The notes: a model not told the origin generated them from the sequence alone. A stretch of 64,000 bases of DNA from Sulfitobacter mediterraneus (GCF_016801775.1 NZ_CP069004.1:1116001-1180000); one strand, 5' to 3'; positions 9,442 to 18,850 are shown, counted from the stretch's first letter. Numbers and translations: made by a program.

Positions 9442-11253
9442 TCAACCGGCCGCCTTTTCCTCAAGTTCCAGCCATTCTTCCTCGGAAGCGGCCAGTTTCT
9501 CCTGACGCTGCACCAAGGCCTCGGTTGCTTTTCTGAATTTGACCGGCTCACGGGTGAACAGATCAGGATCTGCCAGCAATTCCTCAAGCTTGCCGATCTC
9601 GGCCTCCAACCGTTCCAGTTCCGCGGGCAATGCCTCAAGCCGGTGTTTTTCGGTGAAGCTCAGCCCCTTTTTGCTGGCTTTGTCTTGCTTGGGCCGTGCC
9701 ACGGCGGCTTTCTTGGTCTCGGACACGCTTTGGGCAAAATCGTCCTGCCCGCGCTGCGCCAGATAATCGCTCCAGCCCCCGGCATAGACCGTGGCCTTGC
9801 CGCCGCCCTCCATCGCAATGGTGGTGGCGGCAACACGGTCCAGAAAATCGCGGTCGTGGCTGACAAGGATCACGGTGCCGTCGTAATTGCCCAGCAGTTC
9901 TTGCAACAGATCCAGCGTTTCGACGTCCAGATCGTTTGTCGGTTCGTCCAAAATCAACAGGTTGCTGGACCGCGCCATGATCTTGGCCAGCAAGAGCCGC
10001 GCCTTTTCGCCACCCGAGAGGGAGCGCACGGGTGCCCGTGCCTGCGCCTCATCAAACAGAAATTCCTTAAGATATCCAACCACATGCTTGGGGTTGCCGC
10101 GCACCAAGACCTGATCGGCCTTGCCCGACACACGCATGTCTGGATCACCCGTGAGGCTTTCCCACAGCGTCATATCGCCATCAAGCTGCGCCCGCGCCTG
10201 ATCAAACAGCGCCAGTTCCAGATTGGTGCCCAGTTTCACCGTGCCGCTGTCCGGTTCTTCGCGGCCGATCAGCATATTGAGCAAGGTGGTTTTGCCCACG
10301 CCGTTGGGACCAACCAGCGCGATCCGGTCGCCGCGTTGCACCGTCAGCGAGAAATCCTTGACGATGGTCTTGTCGCCGAACCCTTTGCTTAGCCCCGCCA
10401 CCTCGATCACTTTGCGACCGGATTTGGGACCGGCGTCCAGTTCCATCGCAGCGGTGCCCTGACGATTGATCTGCGCCGCCCGCTGCGCCCTCAGATCCTG
10501 CAACGCCCGCACCCTACCCTGATTGCGCTTGCGCCGCGCCGAGATACCCTCAACCGCCCAACGCGCCTCCGCCTTGATCTTGCGGTTCAGCTTATGACGC
10601 TGCATGTCCTCTTCTTCCCACAGGGTGTCGCGCCACGCCTCAAAAGCGGCAAAGCCTTTCTCCTGCCGGCGTACCATGCCGCGATCGATCCAAAGGGTCG
10701 CGCGGGTCAGCTCTCGCAGGAAGGCGCGGTCGTGGCTGATGATTACAAAGGCGGTGCGGGTGTTCTTCAGCTCCTGTTCGAGCCAGGCAATCGCTTCGAT
10801 ATCAAGGTGGTTGGTTGGCTCGTCCAGCAGCATCAATTCGGGCTCTTCGGCCATCAGGCGTGCCAAGGCGGCCCGCCGCCGTTCGCCGCCGCTGGCCGTG
10901 GCCACAGGGCGTGCGGGATCAAACTTGAGCCCCTCGCCCGCGCGTTCCACTTTGTACATTTCACCCGGATCAAGGCTGTGGGCGGCAAATTCGCCCAAGG
11001 TCTCAAACCCGCTCAGATCCGGATCCTGTTCCATATAGCCGACACTGACGCCCGGCCCGGCAATCACATCGCCGCGGTCGGCCTCGACCAACCCGGCCAT
11101 AACCTTCATCAAGGTGGATTTGCCCGACCCGTTGCGCCCGACAAGCGCCACGCGGTCCCCCGGCTGTATCACCAGCGAAAGTCCGTCAAACACAGGATCG
11201 CCGCCAAAGGTCAGCGATATTTCATTCAGTTGTAAAAGAGGTGCGCGTGCCAT
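9442..11253 (-). CDS. uup: ABC-F family ATPase, Uup type
   Basis: A 603-residue cytosolic protein with two ABC ATPase domains and no membrane segments. Domain 1 has Walker A GRNGSGKST and signature SGGERRR with LLDEPTNHLDIEAI. Domain 2 has GPNGVGKTT, SGGEKAR and LILDEPTNDLDVETLD. A coiled-coil C-terminal domain from about residue 510 (KHRLEALPAELERLEAEIGK) is typical of Uup, which acts on the ribosome or on branched DNA and affects transposon excision. Uup is favoured over EttA because of that C-terminal domain. Confidence 0.92.
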   Translation of the reverse strand: MARAPLLQLNEISLTFGGDPVFDGLSLVIQPGDRVALVGRNGSGKSTLMKVMAGLVEADRGDVIAGPGVSVGYMEQDPDLSGFETLGEFAAHSLDPGEMYKVERAGEGLKFDPARPVATASGGERRRAALARLMAEEPELMLLDEPTNHLDIEAIAWLEQELKNTRTAFVIISHDRAFLRELTRATLWIDRGMVRRQEKGFAAFEAWRDTLWEEEDMQRHKLNRKIKAEARWAVEGISARRKRNQGRVRALQDLRAQRAAQINRQGTAAMELDAGPKSGRKVIEVAGLSKGFGDKTIVKDFSLTVQRGDRIALVGPNGVGKTTLLNMLIGREEPDSGTVKLGTNLELALFDQARAQLDGDMTLWESLTGDPDMRVSGKADQVLVRGNPKHVVGYLKEFLFDEAQARAPVRSLSGGEKARLLLAKIMARSSNLLILDEPTNDLDVETLDLLQELLGNYDGTVILVSHDRDFLDRVAATTIAMEGGGKATVYAGGWSDYLAQRGQDDFAQSVSETKKAAVARPKQDKASKKGLSFTEKHRLEALPAELERLEAEIGKLEELLADPDLFTREPVKFRKATEALVQRQEKLAASEEEWLELEEKAAG

Positions 11254-11312
11254 GGCAGCCAGCTATCGGTCAGCAGCGCCAAGGTCAATTGCCCCTGCCC
11301 GATTATTCCGGG

Positions 11313-12038
11313 CTAGACAAGCGCCCGCAAAAGCCGTTTGCGCGCCGCTGGAATCGCCCCGATCTCCAGCCCGGTAAAAACATGCAGCGTGTTCATCTGG
11401 TGATCGACCACCGCATGATCGCTGACCCAGCCGCCCATCATCAAATAGCTGCGCAGCAAGGGGGGCATTCGCAGCATGGCCTGCTTCATATCCGGCTTGC
11501 GGCGCAGCTTGGCCGCAAAACGGAATACATTCGGTGCTTTGATTTGAGGCAGCCAGCGTTTCGGCGCCAAATGCCGCGCCCTGAGCACGGCAAAAGCGTC
11601 CAGATATTGCGCCGTTTCGACCCCGGCAAAAGAAGAACAGCCAAACAGCATACCCACGCCCTGGCTGTCCACATAATCAGTCATCGCCGCCCAGGCGAGG
11701 CGCAGGATGTCCGGGTCCGTGCGATCCGGCGTAACGCAAAACCGCCCCACCTCCATCATCAACCCGTCATATGAGGAAAGCGCACTGAGCTCATAGAACT
11801 GCGCGGCATAGGACGATGGCAGATCGCACCCTTGCAGCGGCAAAAGCCGGAAACAGCAGACCAAACTGCCATCTGCGGTGTCTTCGAGCAGGATATGAAC
11901 GCTTTTGGCATCAAACGCATCGCGGTCCGCAGGTATATCCAGACCAAAACACCGCGCCCGCAGCGCTTGCGCCGCGGCGATATCCGACGGGTCATCCGTT
12001 TGACGCGCTGTATATCTGCCTTTTTCAAGCACGATCAT
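11313..12038 (-). CDS. olsB: OlsB-type L-ornithine N(alpha)-acyltransferase (GNAT/hemolysin-like)
   Basis: A 241-residue GNAT-fold acyltransferase. In this family OlsB transfers a 3-hydroxyacyl chain from acyl carrier protein to ornithine, the first step of ornithine lipid synthesis. Seen here: AQALRARCFGLDIPADRDAFD, LEDTADGSLVCCFRLLPLQG, MEVGRFCVTPDRTDPDILRLAW and GMLFGCSSFAGVE, all typical of the family. The partner OlsA is not next to it in this window. It lies upstream of uup on the same strand, with 59 bases between. Confidence 0.85.
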   Translation of the reverse strand: MIVLEKGRYTARQTDDPSDIAAAQALRARCFGLDIPADRDAFDAKSVHILLEDTADGSLVCCFRLLPLQGCDLPSSYAAQFYELSALSSYDGLMMEVGRFCVTPDRTDPDILRLAWAAMTDYVDSQGVGMLFGCSSFAGVETAQYLDAFAVLRARHLAPKRWLPQIKAPNVFRFAAKLRRKPDMKQAMLRMPPLLRSYLMMGGWVSDHAVVDHQMNTLHVFTGLEIGAIPAARKRLLRALV

Positions 12039-12112
12039 GCCAGCCTCTTTCGATCAGCGTTGCACGGCCCGATGATAGACCACAAAACGTAACCGGAACA
12101 TGACCGAAAGAA

Positions 12113-12577
12113 TCAGCCGTTGAACCCGGCAGGCGTGATCCGGCCAATGCTGCCCAAGAGCTGACGCAGGAAGGTTTTGTTGCTGACGGGCGAGGAGGTC
12201 ACGCGCCGCTCAAGCGGGACAACTCGCCCGTCTTCGAGGCCGAACCGTTCGATGTTCTGCACAATGCCTGCGTCTGAGAAGCTGATGGCGAGGACTTCAC
12301 GCTCAATCTCGCGGTTGGCAAGCGGGCCAAGGGCGCGTTTGCGCGAACGCACGTAGTAATAGCCCGAGTTGGTCAGAACCCCCGCAGAGGCTGGCGTGCC
12401 GATCTTTTCCGCGACAGATGCGCGGGTATCGACACCAACCGTGATCTGGTCCAGATCTTCTTTTGGTGGGATATATCCATGGTTCTGATATTTGGCGGCA
12501 CAGGCCCCGAGGGCAAGGATCAAGCCAAAGGATGCAGCCCGAATTGCCATAATGCTGGCGCGGCTCTTGTTACGCAT
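12113..12577 (-). CDS. bamE: Outer-membrane assembly lipoprotein BamE (SmpA/OmlA)
   Basis: A 154-residue lipoprotein of the BAM complex, which inserts beta-barrel proteins into the outer membrane. The signal sequence ends in a lipobox at about LALGAC (residues 21-26), so Cys26 should be lipidated. The SmpA domain follows with ITVGVDTRASVAEKIGTPASAG and a YYYVRSRK strand. I start at the ATG at 12575-12577 (MRNKSRASIM); the longer frame is not protein-like. It is divergent from yceD over 91 bp, as in many Rhodobacterales. Confidence 0.9.
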   Translation of the reverse strand: MRNKSRASIMAIRAASFGLILALGACAAKYQNHGYIPPKEDLDQITVGVDTRASVAEKIGTPASAGVLTNSGYYYVRSRKRALGPLANREIEREVLAISFSDAGIVQNIERFGLEDGRVVPLERRVTSSPVSNKTFLRQLLGSIGRITPAGFNG

Positions 12578-12668
12578 GTGGTCTGCCCTCTTGCCCTTGG
12601 ATGTTCTGGCTTTTATTCCGCATACACCAAGGAGCCCCTTGGTTTCAAGAAACGAAAGAAGGCTTGCC

Positions 12669-13220
12669 ATGTCTCGCACCCCTCCCAGTGACACCGCGTT
12701 TCGCGTTTCAGAGCTGTCGCAAAGCGCTGACAACAGTTTTGCCCTGCGCCCAGATGCACCGCAGCGCGATCTGATTGCACAGGAACTGGACCTCAGCGCC
12801 CTGCGCAAGCTGGCCTTTGAGGGCGTCATAGCCCCCCAAGGCAAATCCGACTGGACCCTCAAGGCCCGCCTTGGCGCCACCGTGGTACAGCCCTGCGTTG
12901 TCACGCTGGAGCCTGTGACCACTCGCGTTGACGTGGATGTGACCCGGCATTTTGTCAGCGATTATGAAGACATCGAAGAAGCCGAGGCAGAAATGCCCGA
13001 AGACGACAGCACCGAAGCCCTTGGCCAATGGATTGATCCGGCCATGGTGATGATGGAGGCATTGGCCCTTGCTGTGCCGGATTATCCGCGCAAAAGCGAT
13101 GCAGAATTGGGCCAGATGGTATATACAAAACCCGGACATGCCCCGATGACGGACGAGGACGCCCGGCCCTTTGCCGGCCTGGCCGCACTGAAGGGACAGT
13201 TGGAAAAGGATGAGGACTAG
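12669..13220 (+). CDS. yceD: YceD-family (DUF177) protein
   Basis: A 183-residue cytosolic protein of the DUF177/YceD family, commonly encoded ahead of rpmF and implicated in 23S rRNA biogenesis in other organisms. Seen: the PCVVTLEPVTTRVDVDVTRHF core and an acidic segment EAEAEMPEDDSTE, with the C-terminal NPFAGLAALKGQLEK-like ending (RPFAGLAALKGQ). Start at 12669 (MSRTPPSD) rather than the long upstream frame, which covers the bamE promoter. It is followed by rpmF after a 196-bp leader. Confidence 0.9.
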   Translation: MSRTPPSDTAFRVSELSQSADNSFALRPDAPQRDLIAQELDLSALRKLAFEGVIAPQGKSDWTLKARLGATVVQPCVVTLEPVTTRVDVDVTRHFVSDYEDIEEAEAEMPEDDSTEALGQWIDPAMVMMEALALAVPDYPRKSDAELGQMVYTKPGHAPMTDEDARPFAGLAALKGQLEKDED

Positions 13221-13416
13221 CGCAAGATCGCGCAGGCCGAATTACGGGCTTGCATCGTCACAATTTCGCAGTATTTTGCCGCCCTCACCCCAATTAAGGT
13301 TGGACATTGCGGGGCCTTGGGCCTAAAGCGGCGTCACGCCCGATCAGGGGATAGATGAAACACGGGTCCGGCCAGCGCATTTTGGCTCCGACCCCCGAAT
13401 GACAAAGGCACCAGAC

Positions 13417-13623
13417 ATGGCTGTCCAGCAGAATAAAGTTTCCAAGTCGCGCCGCAACAACCGCCGCGCACACGATTCGCTCTCCGCAGAGAATCCAAAC
13501 GAATGCTCCAACTGTGGTGAGCTGAAACGCCCACACCACGTTTGCGCATCTTGCGGTCACTACAACGACAACGAAGTTGTCGCGCTGACCGACGAGATCG
13601 ATCTGGAAGACGACGCAGCATAA
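13417..13623 (+). CDS. rpmF: 50S ribosomal protein L32
   Basis: A 68-residue ribosomal protein. The N-terminus [20 protein letters not shown] is classic bL32. The four Cys of the zinc-binding motif are seen as [18 protein letters not shown]. The ATG at 13417 gives the conserved N-terminus. The 196 bases between yceD and rpmF may hold a promoter or autoregulatory leader; plsX follows after 45 bases, a common arrangement linking ribosome and phospholipid synthesis. Confidence 0.98.
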   Translation: MAVQQNKVSKSRRNNRRAHDSLSAENPNECSNCGELKRPHHVCASCGHYNDNEVVALTDEIDLEDDAA

Positions 13624-13668
13624 GCGCGCTCATCCTCTGTTCGCAGATCATATAAGGCATTCGCAGTC

Positions 13669-14736
13669 ATGACGGCCCAGACCGATCAGAACAAAGCGAA
13701 AGCCAGACACACCCTCATTTCCGTGGATGCCATGGGGGGTGATCAAGGCCCGGCAGCTGTAGTTGCCGGGTGTTCTTTGTCTGCAAAGTTGAATTCCGAC
13801 ATCGGCTTTATTTTGCACGGCGACGCGGCCGAATTGACCGCTTTGGTGGCGAAACGACCCGAACTGTCCGGGCGTTGCGAAATTCGCGGCGCCAGCGGCG
13901 TTGTCACGATGGATGACAAGCCCAGCCAAGTGGTGCGCACCGGCAAGGACACCTCGATGTGGTCTGCCATTGAATCGGTCCGCTCCGGCGAGGCGGCTGT
14001 GGCCGTGTCTTGCGGCAACACCGGTGCCTTGATGGCCATCTCGATGATCCGCCTGCGCAAATTGCCCGGTGTAAACCGTCCCGCGATTGCGGTCCTCTAC
14101 CCCTCCTCCAATCCGCATGGGTTCAATGTCATGCTGGATGTGGGCGCCGATGTGCGGGCAGACGCCGATGATCTGATGCGCTTTGCCCTGATGGGGATTT
14201 CCTACGCCCGCAACGGCATGGACCTGCCGCGCCCGCGCGTTGGCCTGCTGAACGTCGGCACCGAGGAACACAAGGGCCGCAGCGAGCTCAAGGAAGCCTA
14301 TGATCTGATTCGACAGCGCGAAACCGAAGCAGGCTTTGAATTTGTCGGCTTTGTTGAAGGCGGTGATATTTCGGGCAATGTGGCGGATGTGATCGTCACC
14401 GACGGCTTTACCGGCAACGTCGCAATCAAAACCGGCGAAGGTACGGCAAACCTGGTCAGCCTGCGCCTGCGCGAGGCGTTCAACCATTCCATCCTGTCCA
14501 AATTGGCCGCCCTTCTGGCCTATCCATCCCTGATGCGCCTGCGCAAGAAGATCGATCCGCGCCGCGTCAATGGCGGGGTGTTTCTGGGTCTCAATGGCAC
14601 AGTGGTCAAATCCCACGGCTCCGCCGATGCCACAGGCGTCTCGGCGGCCATCAAACTGGCGGCACAATTGTCAGAGAACCAGTTCAACGATAAGCTGGCA
14701 GCCCGTGTCGCTGCCACACTACCGACTGAGGAATAA
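13669..14736 (+). CDS. plsX: Phosphate acyltransferase PlsX
   Basis: A 355-residue enzyme converting acyl-ACP and phosphate to acyl-phosphate, the first step of glycerolipid synthesis by the PlsX/PlsY route. Family blocks seen: ISVDAMGGDQGP near the N-terminus, AVSCGNTGALMA, RPAIAVLYPS, LNVGTEEHKG, VIVTDGFTGNVAIKT and GGVFLGLNGTVVKSHGS. An N-terminal extension of about 15 residues is polar. It lies between rpmF and fabH, six bases upstream of fabH, so it is an operon. Confidence 0.97.
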   Translation: MTAQTDQNKAKARHTLISVDAMGGDQGPAAVVAGCSLSAKLNSDIGFILHGDAAELTALVAKRPELSGRCEIRGASGVVTMDDKPSQVVRTGKDTSMWSAIESVRSGEAAVAVSCGNTGALMAISMIRLRKLPGVNRPAIAVLYPSSNPHGFNVMLDVGADVRADADDLMRFALMGISYARNGMDLPRPRVGLLNVGTEEHKGRSELKEAYDLIRQRETEAGFEFVGFVEGGDISGNVADVIVTDGFTGNVAIKTGEGTANLVSLRLREAFNHSILSKLAALLAYPSLMRLRKKIDPRRVNGGVFLGLNGTVVKSHGSADATGVSAAIKLAAQLSENQFNDKLAARVAATLPTEE

Positions 14737-14741
14737 CCCTG

Positions 14742-15713
14742 ATGAGCCTGCGCGCTGTTGTGATCGGCTGCGGCCACTACCTGCCTGAACGTGTTGTTGA
14801 AAACGTCGAGTTTGAAGCAACGCTGGACACCAACGACGAATGGATTCGCAGCCGTTCAGGGATCGAACGCCGCCATTTCGCGGCTGAGGGTGAAACCACC
14901 TCCAATATGGCAACAGCCGCTGCCACAGCGGCCCTGAAGGACGCAGGACTGGTCGCAGATGACGTCGATGCCATCATCGTGGCCACATCCACCCCTGACC
15001 TGACCTTCCCCAGCACCGCAACCATGGTACAGGCCGAATTGGGCATGACCCGCGGCTTTGCCTTTGACGTGCAGGCCGTTTGCGCCGGATTTGTCTATGC
15101 GCTCAGCAACGCCAACGCCCTGATCATCTCAGGCCAGGCCAAGCGCGTGCTGGTGATTGGCGCCGAAACCTTCAGCCGCATCATGGACTGGACCGACAGA
15201 TCCACATGCGTCTTGTTTGGCGATGGCGCAGGCGCATTGCTGCTCGAAGCGCAGGACGGCGCAGGCACGCCCGCAGATCGCGGCATCCTGTCAACGGATT
15301 TGAACTCAGACGGTCGTTACCGCGACCTGCTTTATGTGGATGGCGGCGTGAGCACTGGCACCACAGGATATCTGCGGATGCAGGGCAATCAGGTGTTTCG
15401 CCATGCGGTCTCCAAACTGGCAGCCACCGCCACAACCGCAATGGAGCGTGCGGGCGTCAGTGCAAGCGAGATCAACTGGATCGTGCCCCACCAGGCCAAT
15501 ATCCGGATCATTCAAGGCACTGCAAAAAAACTGGACCTCCCGATGGAGCAGGTTGTTGTCACCGTTCAGGATCACGGCAACACCTCAGCCGCCTCCATTC
15601 CGCTGGCCCTGTCTGTGGGCCGTAACCGTGGCCAGATCAAGCAGGGCGATCTGATCGTGACAGAGGCGATCGGCGGCGGGCTGGCCTGGGGCGCCGTGGT
15701 TCTGCGCTGGTAA
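14742..15713 (+). CDS. fabH: 3-oxoacyl-[ACP] synthase III (KASIII)
   Basis: A 323-residue condensing enzyme that starts fatty acid synthesis by joining acetyl-CoA to malonyl-ACP. The catalytic Cys lies in [14 protein letters not shown] near residue 112. The His is in [11 protein letters not shown] and the Asn in [14 protein letters not shown], completing the Cys-His-Asn triad. Length is standard. It follows plsX with 5 bases between; ihfA begins 109 bases later and probably has its own promoter. Confidence 0.98.
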   Translation: MSLRAVVIGCGHYLPERVVENVEFEATLDTNDEWIRSRSGIERRHFAAEGETTSNMATAAATAALKDAGLVADDVDAIIVATSTPDLTFPSTATMVQAELGMTRGFAFDVQAVCAGFVYALSNANALIISGQAKRVLVIGAETFSRIMDWTDRSTCVLFGDGAGALLLEAQDGAGTPADRGILSTDLNSDGRYRDLLYVDGGVSTGTTGYLRMQGNQVFRHAVSKLAATATTAMERAGVSASEINWIVPHQANIRIIQGTAKKLDLPMEQVVVTVQDHGNTSAASIPLALSVGRNRGQIKQGDLIVTEAIGGGLAWGAVVLRW

Positions 15714-15822
15714 ACGCCTGAGATCAGGACCAAAAAAATGCAACTCAATCATGCGTTGCAAGCCATTGATATTGACTCCGAATTTCCCAACGGCCTATGT
15801 TGATCAAAACATGGGGGATGGA

Positions 15823-16125
15823 ATGTCGAATAAGACTTTAACGCGTATGGACCTGAGCGAGGCGGTTTTCCGCGAGGTCGGTCTGTCACGCAACGAAAGC
15901 GCACAGCTGGTTGAAACCGTTCTGGACCATATGTCCGATGCATTGGTGGCCGGTGAACAGGTTAAGATCTCGTCTTTTGGAACCTTCTCCGTGCGGGACA
16001 AAACCGCCCGTGTCGGCCGCAACCCAAAGACCGGTGAAGAGGTTCCGATCAACCCGCGCCGCGTGCTGACCTTCCGCCCATCGCACCTGATGAAAGACCG
16101 GGTCGCGGACGGGAACAAGTCCTGA
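15823..16125 (+). CDS. ihfA: Integration host factor, alpha subunit
   Basis: A 100-residue HU/IHF-fold DNA-bending protein. It shows [36 protein letters not shown] (the conserved GTF and arm) and [20 protein letters not shown], the proline-tipped beta-arm that intercalates DNA. I chose ATG 15823 ([10 protein letters not shown]); the upstream ATGs add residues not seen in the family. It lies immediately before the MerR gene (4 bases), the arrangement known from other proteobacteria where ihfA is followed by a MerR-type gene. Confidence 0.96.
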   Translation: MSNKTLTRMDLSEAVFREVGLSRNESAQLVETVLDHMSDALVAGEQVKISSFGTFSVRDKTARVGRNPKTGEEVPINPRRVLTFRPSHLMKDRVADGNKS

Positions 16126-16129
16126 TCTG

Positions 16130-17314
16130 ATGGCCAAATCGCCCGACGCATTCCGCACCATTTCCGAGGTCGCAGACTGGCTGGGCATTCAGGCCCATGT
16201 GCTGCGCTTTTGGGAAAGCAAATTCACGCAGGTCAAACCGATCAAACGCGCAGGTGGACGGCGGTATTACCGGCCTGCCGACATGATGCTTCTGGGCGGG
16301 ATCAAACAACTTTTGCACGAAGACGGCCTGACGATCAAAGGCGTGCAAAAGATCCTGCGCGAAGAAGGCATGAGCCATGTCGCAGAAATGTCACCGCCCC
16401 TGGATGAGCTGACATTGCAGCAAATTGGCGAAGACACCAGCGTCTTGCAACAGGCCGAAGTGCCTGTGACCATTGCCGAAGAACCCAAAGGCGTGGTGCT
16501 GAGCTTTGAGACGAAATCTCCCGAAGATGACATCAAGATAAGCACCGAAGATACTGATAAAAAAGAAACATCCGGTCAAGTTCAAGCGATGGATGAAGAG
16601 GCGCAGTCGCCGGCCAATCCCGCCGCCACGCCAGCGGATGACCAGCCCGAAGCGCAATCACCGGCGCCGCCAGATGTAACTGACGCAACGCCGTCCGCCC
16701 AGGACAGCGCACCGCCACCCCCCGCCGTTCCGGACAGGTCGGACAGTCCGGCACCGCCACCCCCTGCCGCACCACAAGCGCCGCTTGCTGCCGATGACCA
16801 GTCCGCCAAAAACCCCGCATCAGAGGCAACGCCAGTGGCCGCGTCCGGCGACACTGAAAACGCTCCGCAGGAAGGTGCTGAAACAGACCGGCCCAGACCG
16901 ACGCCAGAGCAAACCGCCGCTGCCGCCATCCCGGACTTCTTGCGCCGTCCATTGACGCCGGAAGCGCCCAAGGCCAGCGACAATCCGCCCGCCGCACCAG
17001 AGGTATCCCCGCCGGCCGAGGAACAGCCTCCGCAAGCACCCGTAGCCGTATCGCAAGCTGCCGAACCCGAGCCCACACCAGAGCCAGAGGCCGCGCCGCC
17101 CGCACCCAAACCCCGGATCATTGACGGACCTCCGATCACACCGGAGGACCAGATCGAAGCCAGCCCCGCCGTTTTGAGCGCTGCGTTTCGCGCCAAGCGC
17201 CTCACGCCAGATCAGGCCCGCCTTGCCGCACCGCTTTTGCAAAGGCTCACAGCCTTGCGCGATTCGATGGCCGCCAGCAGGCGCGGCGGTGCAAGCGCCG
17301 GACCAAAAGACTAA
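16130..17314 (+). CDS. MerR-family transcriptional regulator with long Pro/Ala-rich tail
   Basis: A 394-residue protein. Residues about 1-80 form a MerR winged helix ([40 protein letters not shown]). The middle, roughly residues 135-345, is a low-complexity stretch dominated by Pro, Ala, Glu and Asp. A short conserved C-terminal helix region follows ([20 protein letters not shown]). MerR proteins are normally 100-150 residues, so the tail is unusual. The HTH resembles the MerR-like protein commonly found downstream of ihfA. The target is unknown. Confidence 0.88.
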   Translation: MAKSPDAFRTISEVADWLGIQAHVLRFWESKFTQVKPIKRAGGRRYYRPADMMLLGGIKQLLHEDGLTIKGVQKILREEGMSHVAEMSPPLDELTLQQIGEDTSVLQQAEVPVTIAEEPKGVVLSFETKSPEDDIKISTEDTDKKETSGQVQAMDEEAQSPANPAATPADDQPEAQSPAPPDVTDATPSAQDSAPPPPAVPDRSDSPAPPPPAAPQAPLAADDQSAKNPASEATPVAASGDTENAPQEGAETDRPRPTPEQTAAAAIPDFLRRPLTPEAPKASDNPPAAPEVSPPAEEQPPQAPVAVSQAAEPEPTPEPEAAPPAPKPRIIDGPPITPEDQIEASPAVLSAAFRAKRLTPDQARLAAPLLQRLTALRDSMAASRRGGASAGPKD

Positions 17315-17380
17315 ACCCATGCAATCGGTGGCAATTCCCTCTTGCACCAGCGGCAAGATCAGGTATGAACCGCCTCAAGT

Positions 17381-17457
17381 CGGGCTATGGCGCAGCCTGG
17401 TAGCGCGTCCGTCTGGGGGACGGAAGGTCGCAGGTTCGAGTCCTGCTAGCCCGACCA
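17381..17457 (+). tRNA. tRNA-Pro (anticodon GGG)
   Basis: A complete 77-base tRNA with encoded CCA. Acceptor stem CGGGCTA (17381-17387) pairs with TAGCCCG (17447-17453), followed by discriminator A and CCA. The anticodon stem TCCGT/ACGGA encloses the loop CTGGGGG, giving anticodon GGG (Pro). The T arm contains GGTTCGAGTCC. A rho-independent terminator follows at 17472. Confidence 0.97.
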
Positions 17458-17471
17458 ACACAACATCAAAC

Positions 17472-17505
17472 CGCCCGCGCCCTTGGGACGCGGGCGTTTG
17501 TTTTT
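17472..17505 (+). terminator. Rho-independent terminator after tRNA-Pro(GGG)
   Basis: An 8-bp perfect stem (CGCCCGCG 17472-17479 with CGCGGGCG 17489-17496) and 9-base loop is followed directly by TTTGTTTTT. It is a strong intrinsic terminator for the tRNA transcript and lies 17 bases ahead of the dCTP deaminase start. Confidence 0.92.
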
Positions 17506-17522
17506 GAAGAAAGAGCGGCGCA

Positions 17523-18599
17523 ATGAACGGCGTGATCCCGAACCAGCATATCTCCGGCATGATCAAGAACGGCGCCATCACCGCATCTCCTGCGGTGATC
17601 CCAGAACAGATCCAACCTGCCAGCCTTGATCTGCGCCTCGGCACCGTTGCGTACCGTGTTCGGGCCTCGTTTCTGGCCGGTGCAGGCAATACCGTGGCCG
17701 AGCGGCTGAACGAATTTCAGATGCATCAGGTCAACCTGACCGAGGGCGCCGTGCTGGAAAAAGGCTGTGTTTACGTTGTGCCTTTAATGGAATCGCTGAA
17801 CCTGCCCAAGGATGTGACCGCCGTTGCCAACGCCAAAAGCTCAACCGGGCGGCTGGATCTGTTGACCCGCACCATCACCGACAGCGGCACGGAATTTGAC
17901 CGCGTCGCGCCGGGTTATACCGGCCCGCTTTATGCGGAAATCTGCCCGCGCTCCTTTTCGGTGCTGGTCCGGCCCGGCATGCGCCTGAACCAAATCCGCT
18001 TTGGCCGCGGCGATGCCGTGCTCGACGATGCCGCCCTGCGCGACCTGCACGGCAAAACCCCACTGGTGGATGGCGAGGCGGTGATTGACGAGGGTCTGGG
18101 CTTTTCCGTTGATCTGCGCCTGCCGGGCACGACGCTGGTCGGCTACCGTGCGAAACCGCACACCGGCGTGATTGATTTGGACAATATCAGCCACTATTCG
18201 CCCGCCGATTTCTGGGAAGAGGTTCACAGCGACAACGGCCAGATTATCCTCGATCCCGGTGCGTTTTACATCCTCGTCAGCCGCGAGGCAGTGACCATTC
18301 CCCCGGACTATGCTGCTGAAATGGCACCGTTTTTGGCAATGGTCGGTGAGTTTCGCGTGCATTACGCGGGCTTTTTCGACCCCGGCTTTGGCTATGCAGA
18401 TGCAGGCGGCGCAGGCTCGCGCGGCGTGCTTGAGGTCCGCTGCCACGAGGCCCCCTTCGTGCTGGAGCATGGACAGGTCGTCGGACGCTTGGTTTATGAA
18501 CGCATGGCCGAACCGCCGACCCAGCTTTACGGCGCGGATCTGGCGTCAAACTATCAGGGCCAAGGTCTGAAGCTGTCAAAACACTTCAAAAGCCCCTGA
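17523..18599 (+). CDS. dcd: 2'-deoxycytidine 5'-triphosphate deaminase, double-length form
   Basis: A 358-residue protein in which the dUTPase/dCTP-deaminase fold is repeated. The N-half has PASLDLRLGTVAYRV, VANAKSSTGRLDLLTRT (the conserved SS..R..L block) and GYTGPLYAEICPRSFSVLV with the nearby LNQIRFGRG. The C-half has YHxGx-like DPGAFYILVSREAVTIP and VHYAGFFDPGFGY. Dcd enzymes make dUTP (or dUMP) from dCTP for thymidylate synthesis. Ordinary Dcd is about 190 residues, so this is the long family found in alphaproteobacteria. The start at 17523 follows a good GAAAG ribosome site. Confidence 0.88.
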   Translation: MNGVIPNQHISGMIKNGAITASPAVIPEQIQPASLDLRLGTVAYRVRASFLAGAGNTVAERLNEFQMHQVNLTEGAVLEKGCVYVVPLMESLNLPKDVTAVANAKSSTGRLDLLTRTITDSGTEFDRVAPGYTGPLYAEICPRSFSVLVRPGMRLNQIRFGRGDAVLDDAALRDLHGKTPLVDGEAVIDEGLGFSVDLRLPGTTLVGYRAKPHTGVIDLDNISHYSPADFWEEVHSDNGQIILDPGAFYILVSREAVTIPPDYAAEMAPFLAMVGEFRVHYAGFFDPGFGYADAGGAGSRGVLEVRCHEAPFVLEHGQVVGRLVYERMAEPPTQLYGADLASNYQGQGLKLSKHFKSP

Positions 18600-18613
18600 A
18601 CCACAGCCGTTTA

Positions 18614-18630
18614 TGGCCCGCGCAGGGCCA
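18614..18630. terminator. Short hairpin between convergent genes
   Basis: TGGCCC (18614-18619) pairs with GGGCCA (18625-18630) around a 5-base loop, between the convergent dCTP deaminase and the small minus-strand gene. There is no T tract, so terminator function is a guess. Confidence 0.35.
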
Positions 18631-18634
18631 AAGA

Positions 18635-18850
18635 TCAGAACTTACTGATCCGGCGCATCGCCTTCATTGACTGACGCGCCTGCCGCTGGGCGCGGCGTTC
18701 CGCCCCTGTCATTTGCGGCTTTGTTTCCTCATCCATACCGGCGCCCTTGCCTTTGCCGATCTTGCTGGCCTGATCGAATCCCGCGCTGACGCCGCGGTTG
18801 ATCAACTGGCGCATCACCTGCCGAATGATCATGTTGATAATCTGGTTCAT
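18635..18850 (-). CDS. Small basic hypothetical protein
   Basis: A 71-residue protein, not recognised. The N-terminal 30 residues (MNQIINMIIRQVMRQLINRG) look like an amphipathic helix. The C-terminal half is strongly basic (ERRAQRQARQSMKAMRRISKF), suggesting nucleic-acid or membrane-surface binding. I prefer the Met at 18850, which follows a CAGTCC-rich leader, over one 33 bases upstream. It sits 69 bases downstream of scpB on the same strand and may be in its transcript. Confidence 0.65.
   Translation of the reverse strand: MNQIINMIIRQVMRQLINRGVSAGFDQASKIGKGKGAGMDEETKPQMTGAERRAQRQARQSMKAMRRISKF

Noticed and set aside
13648..14667. Long minus-strand open frame opposite plsX
   Set aside because: plsX on the plus strand has all family motifs; the antisense frame is a high-GC shadow.
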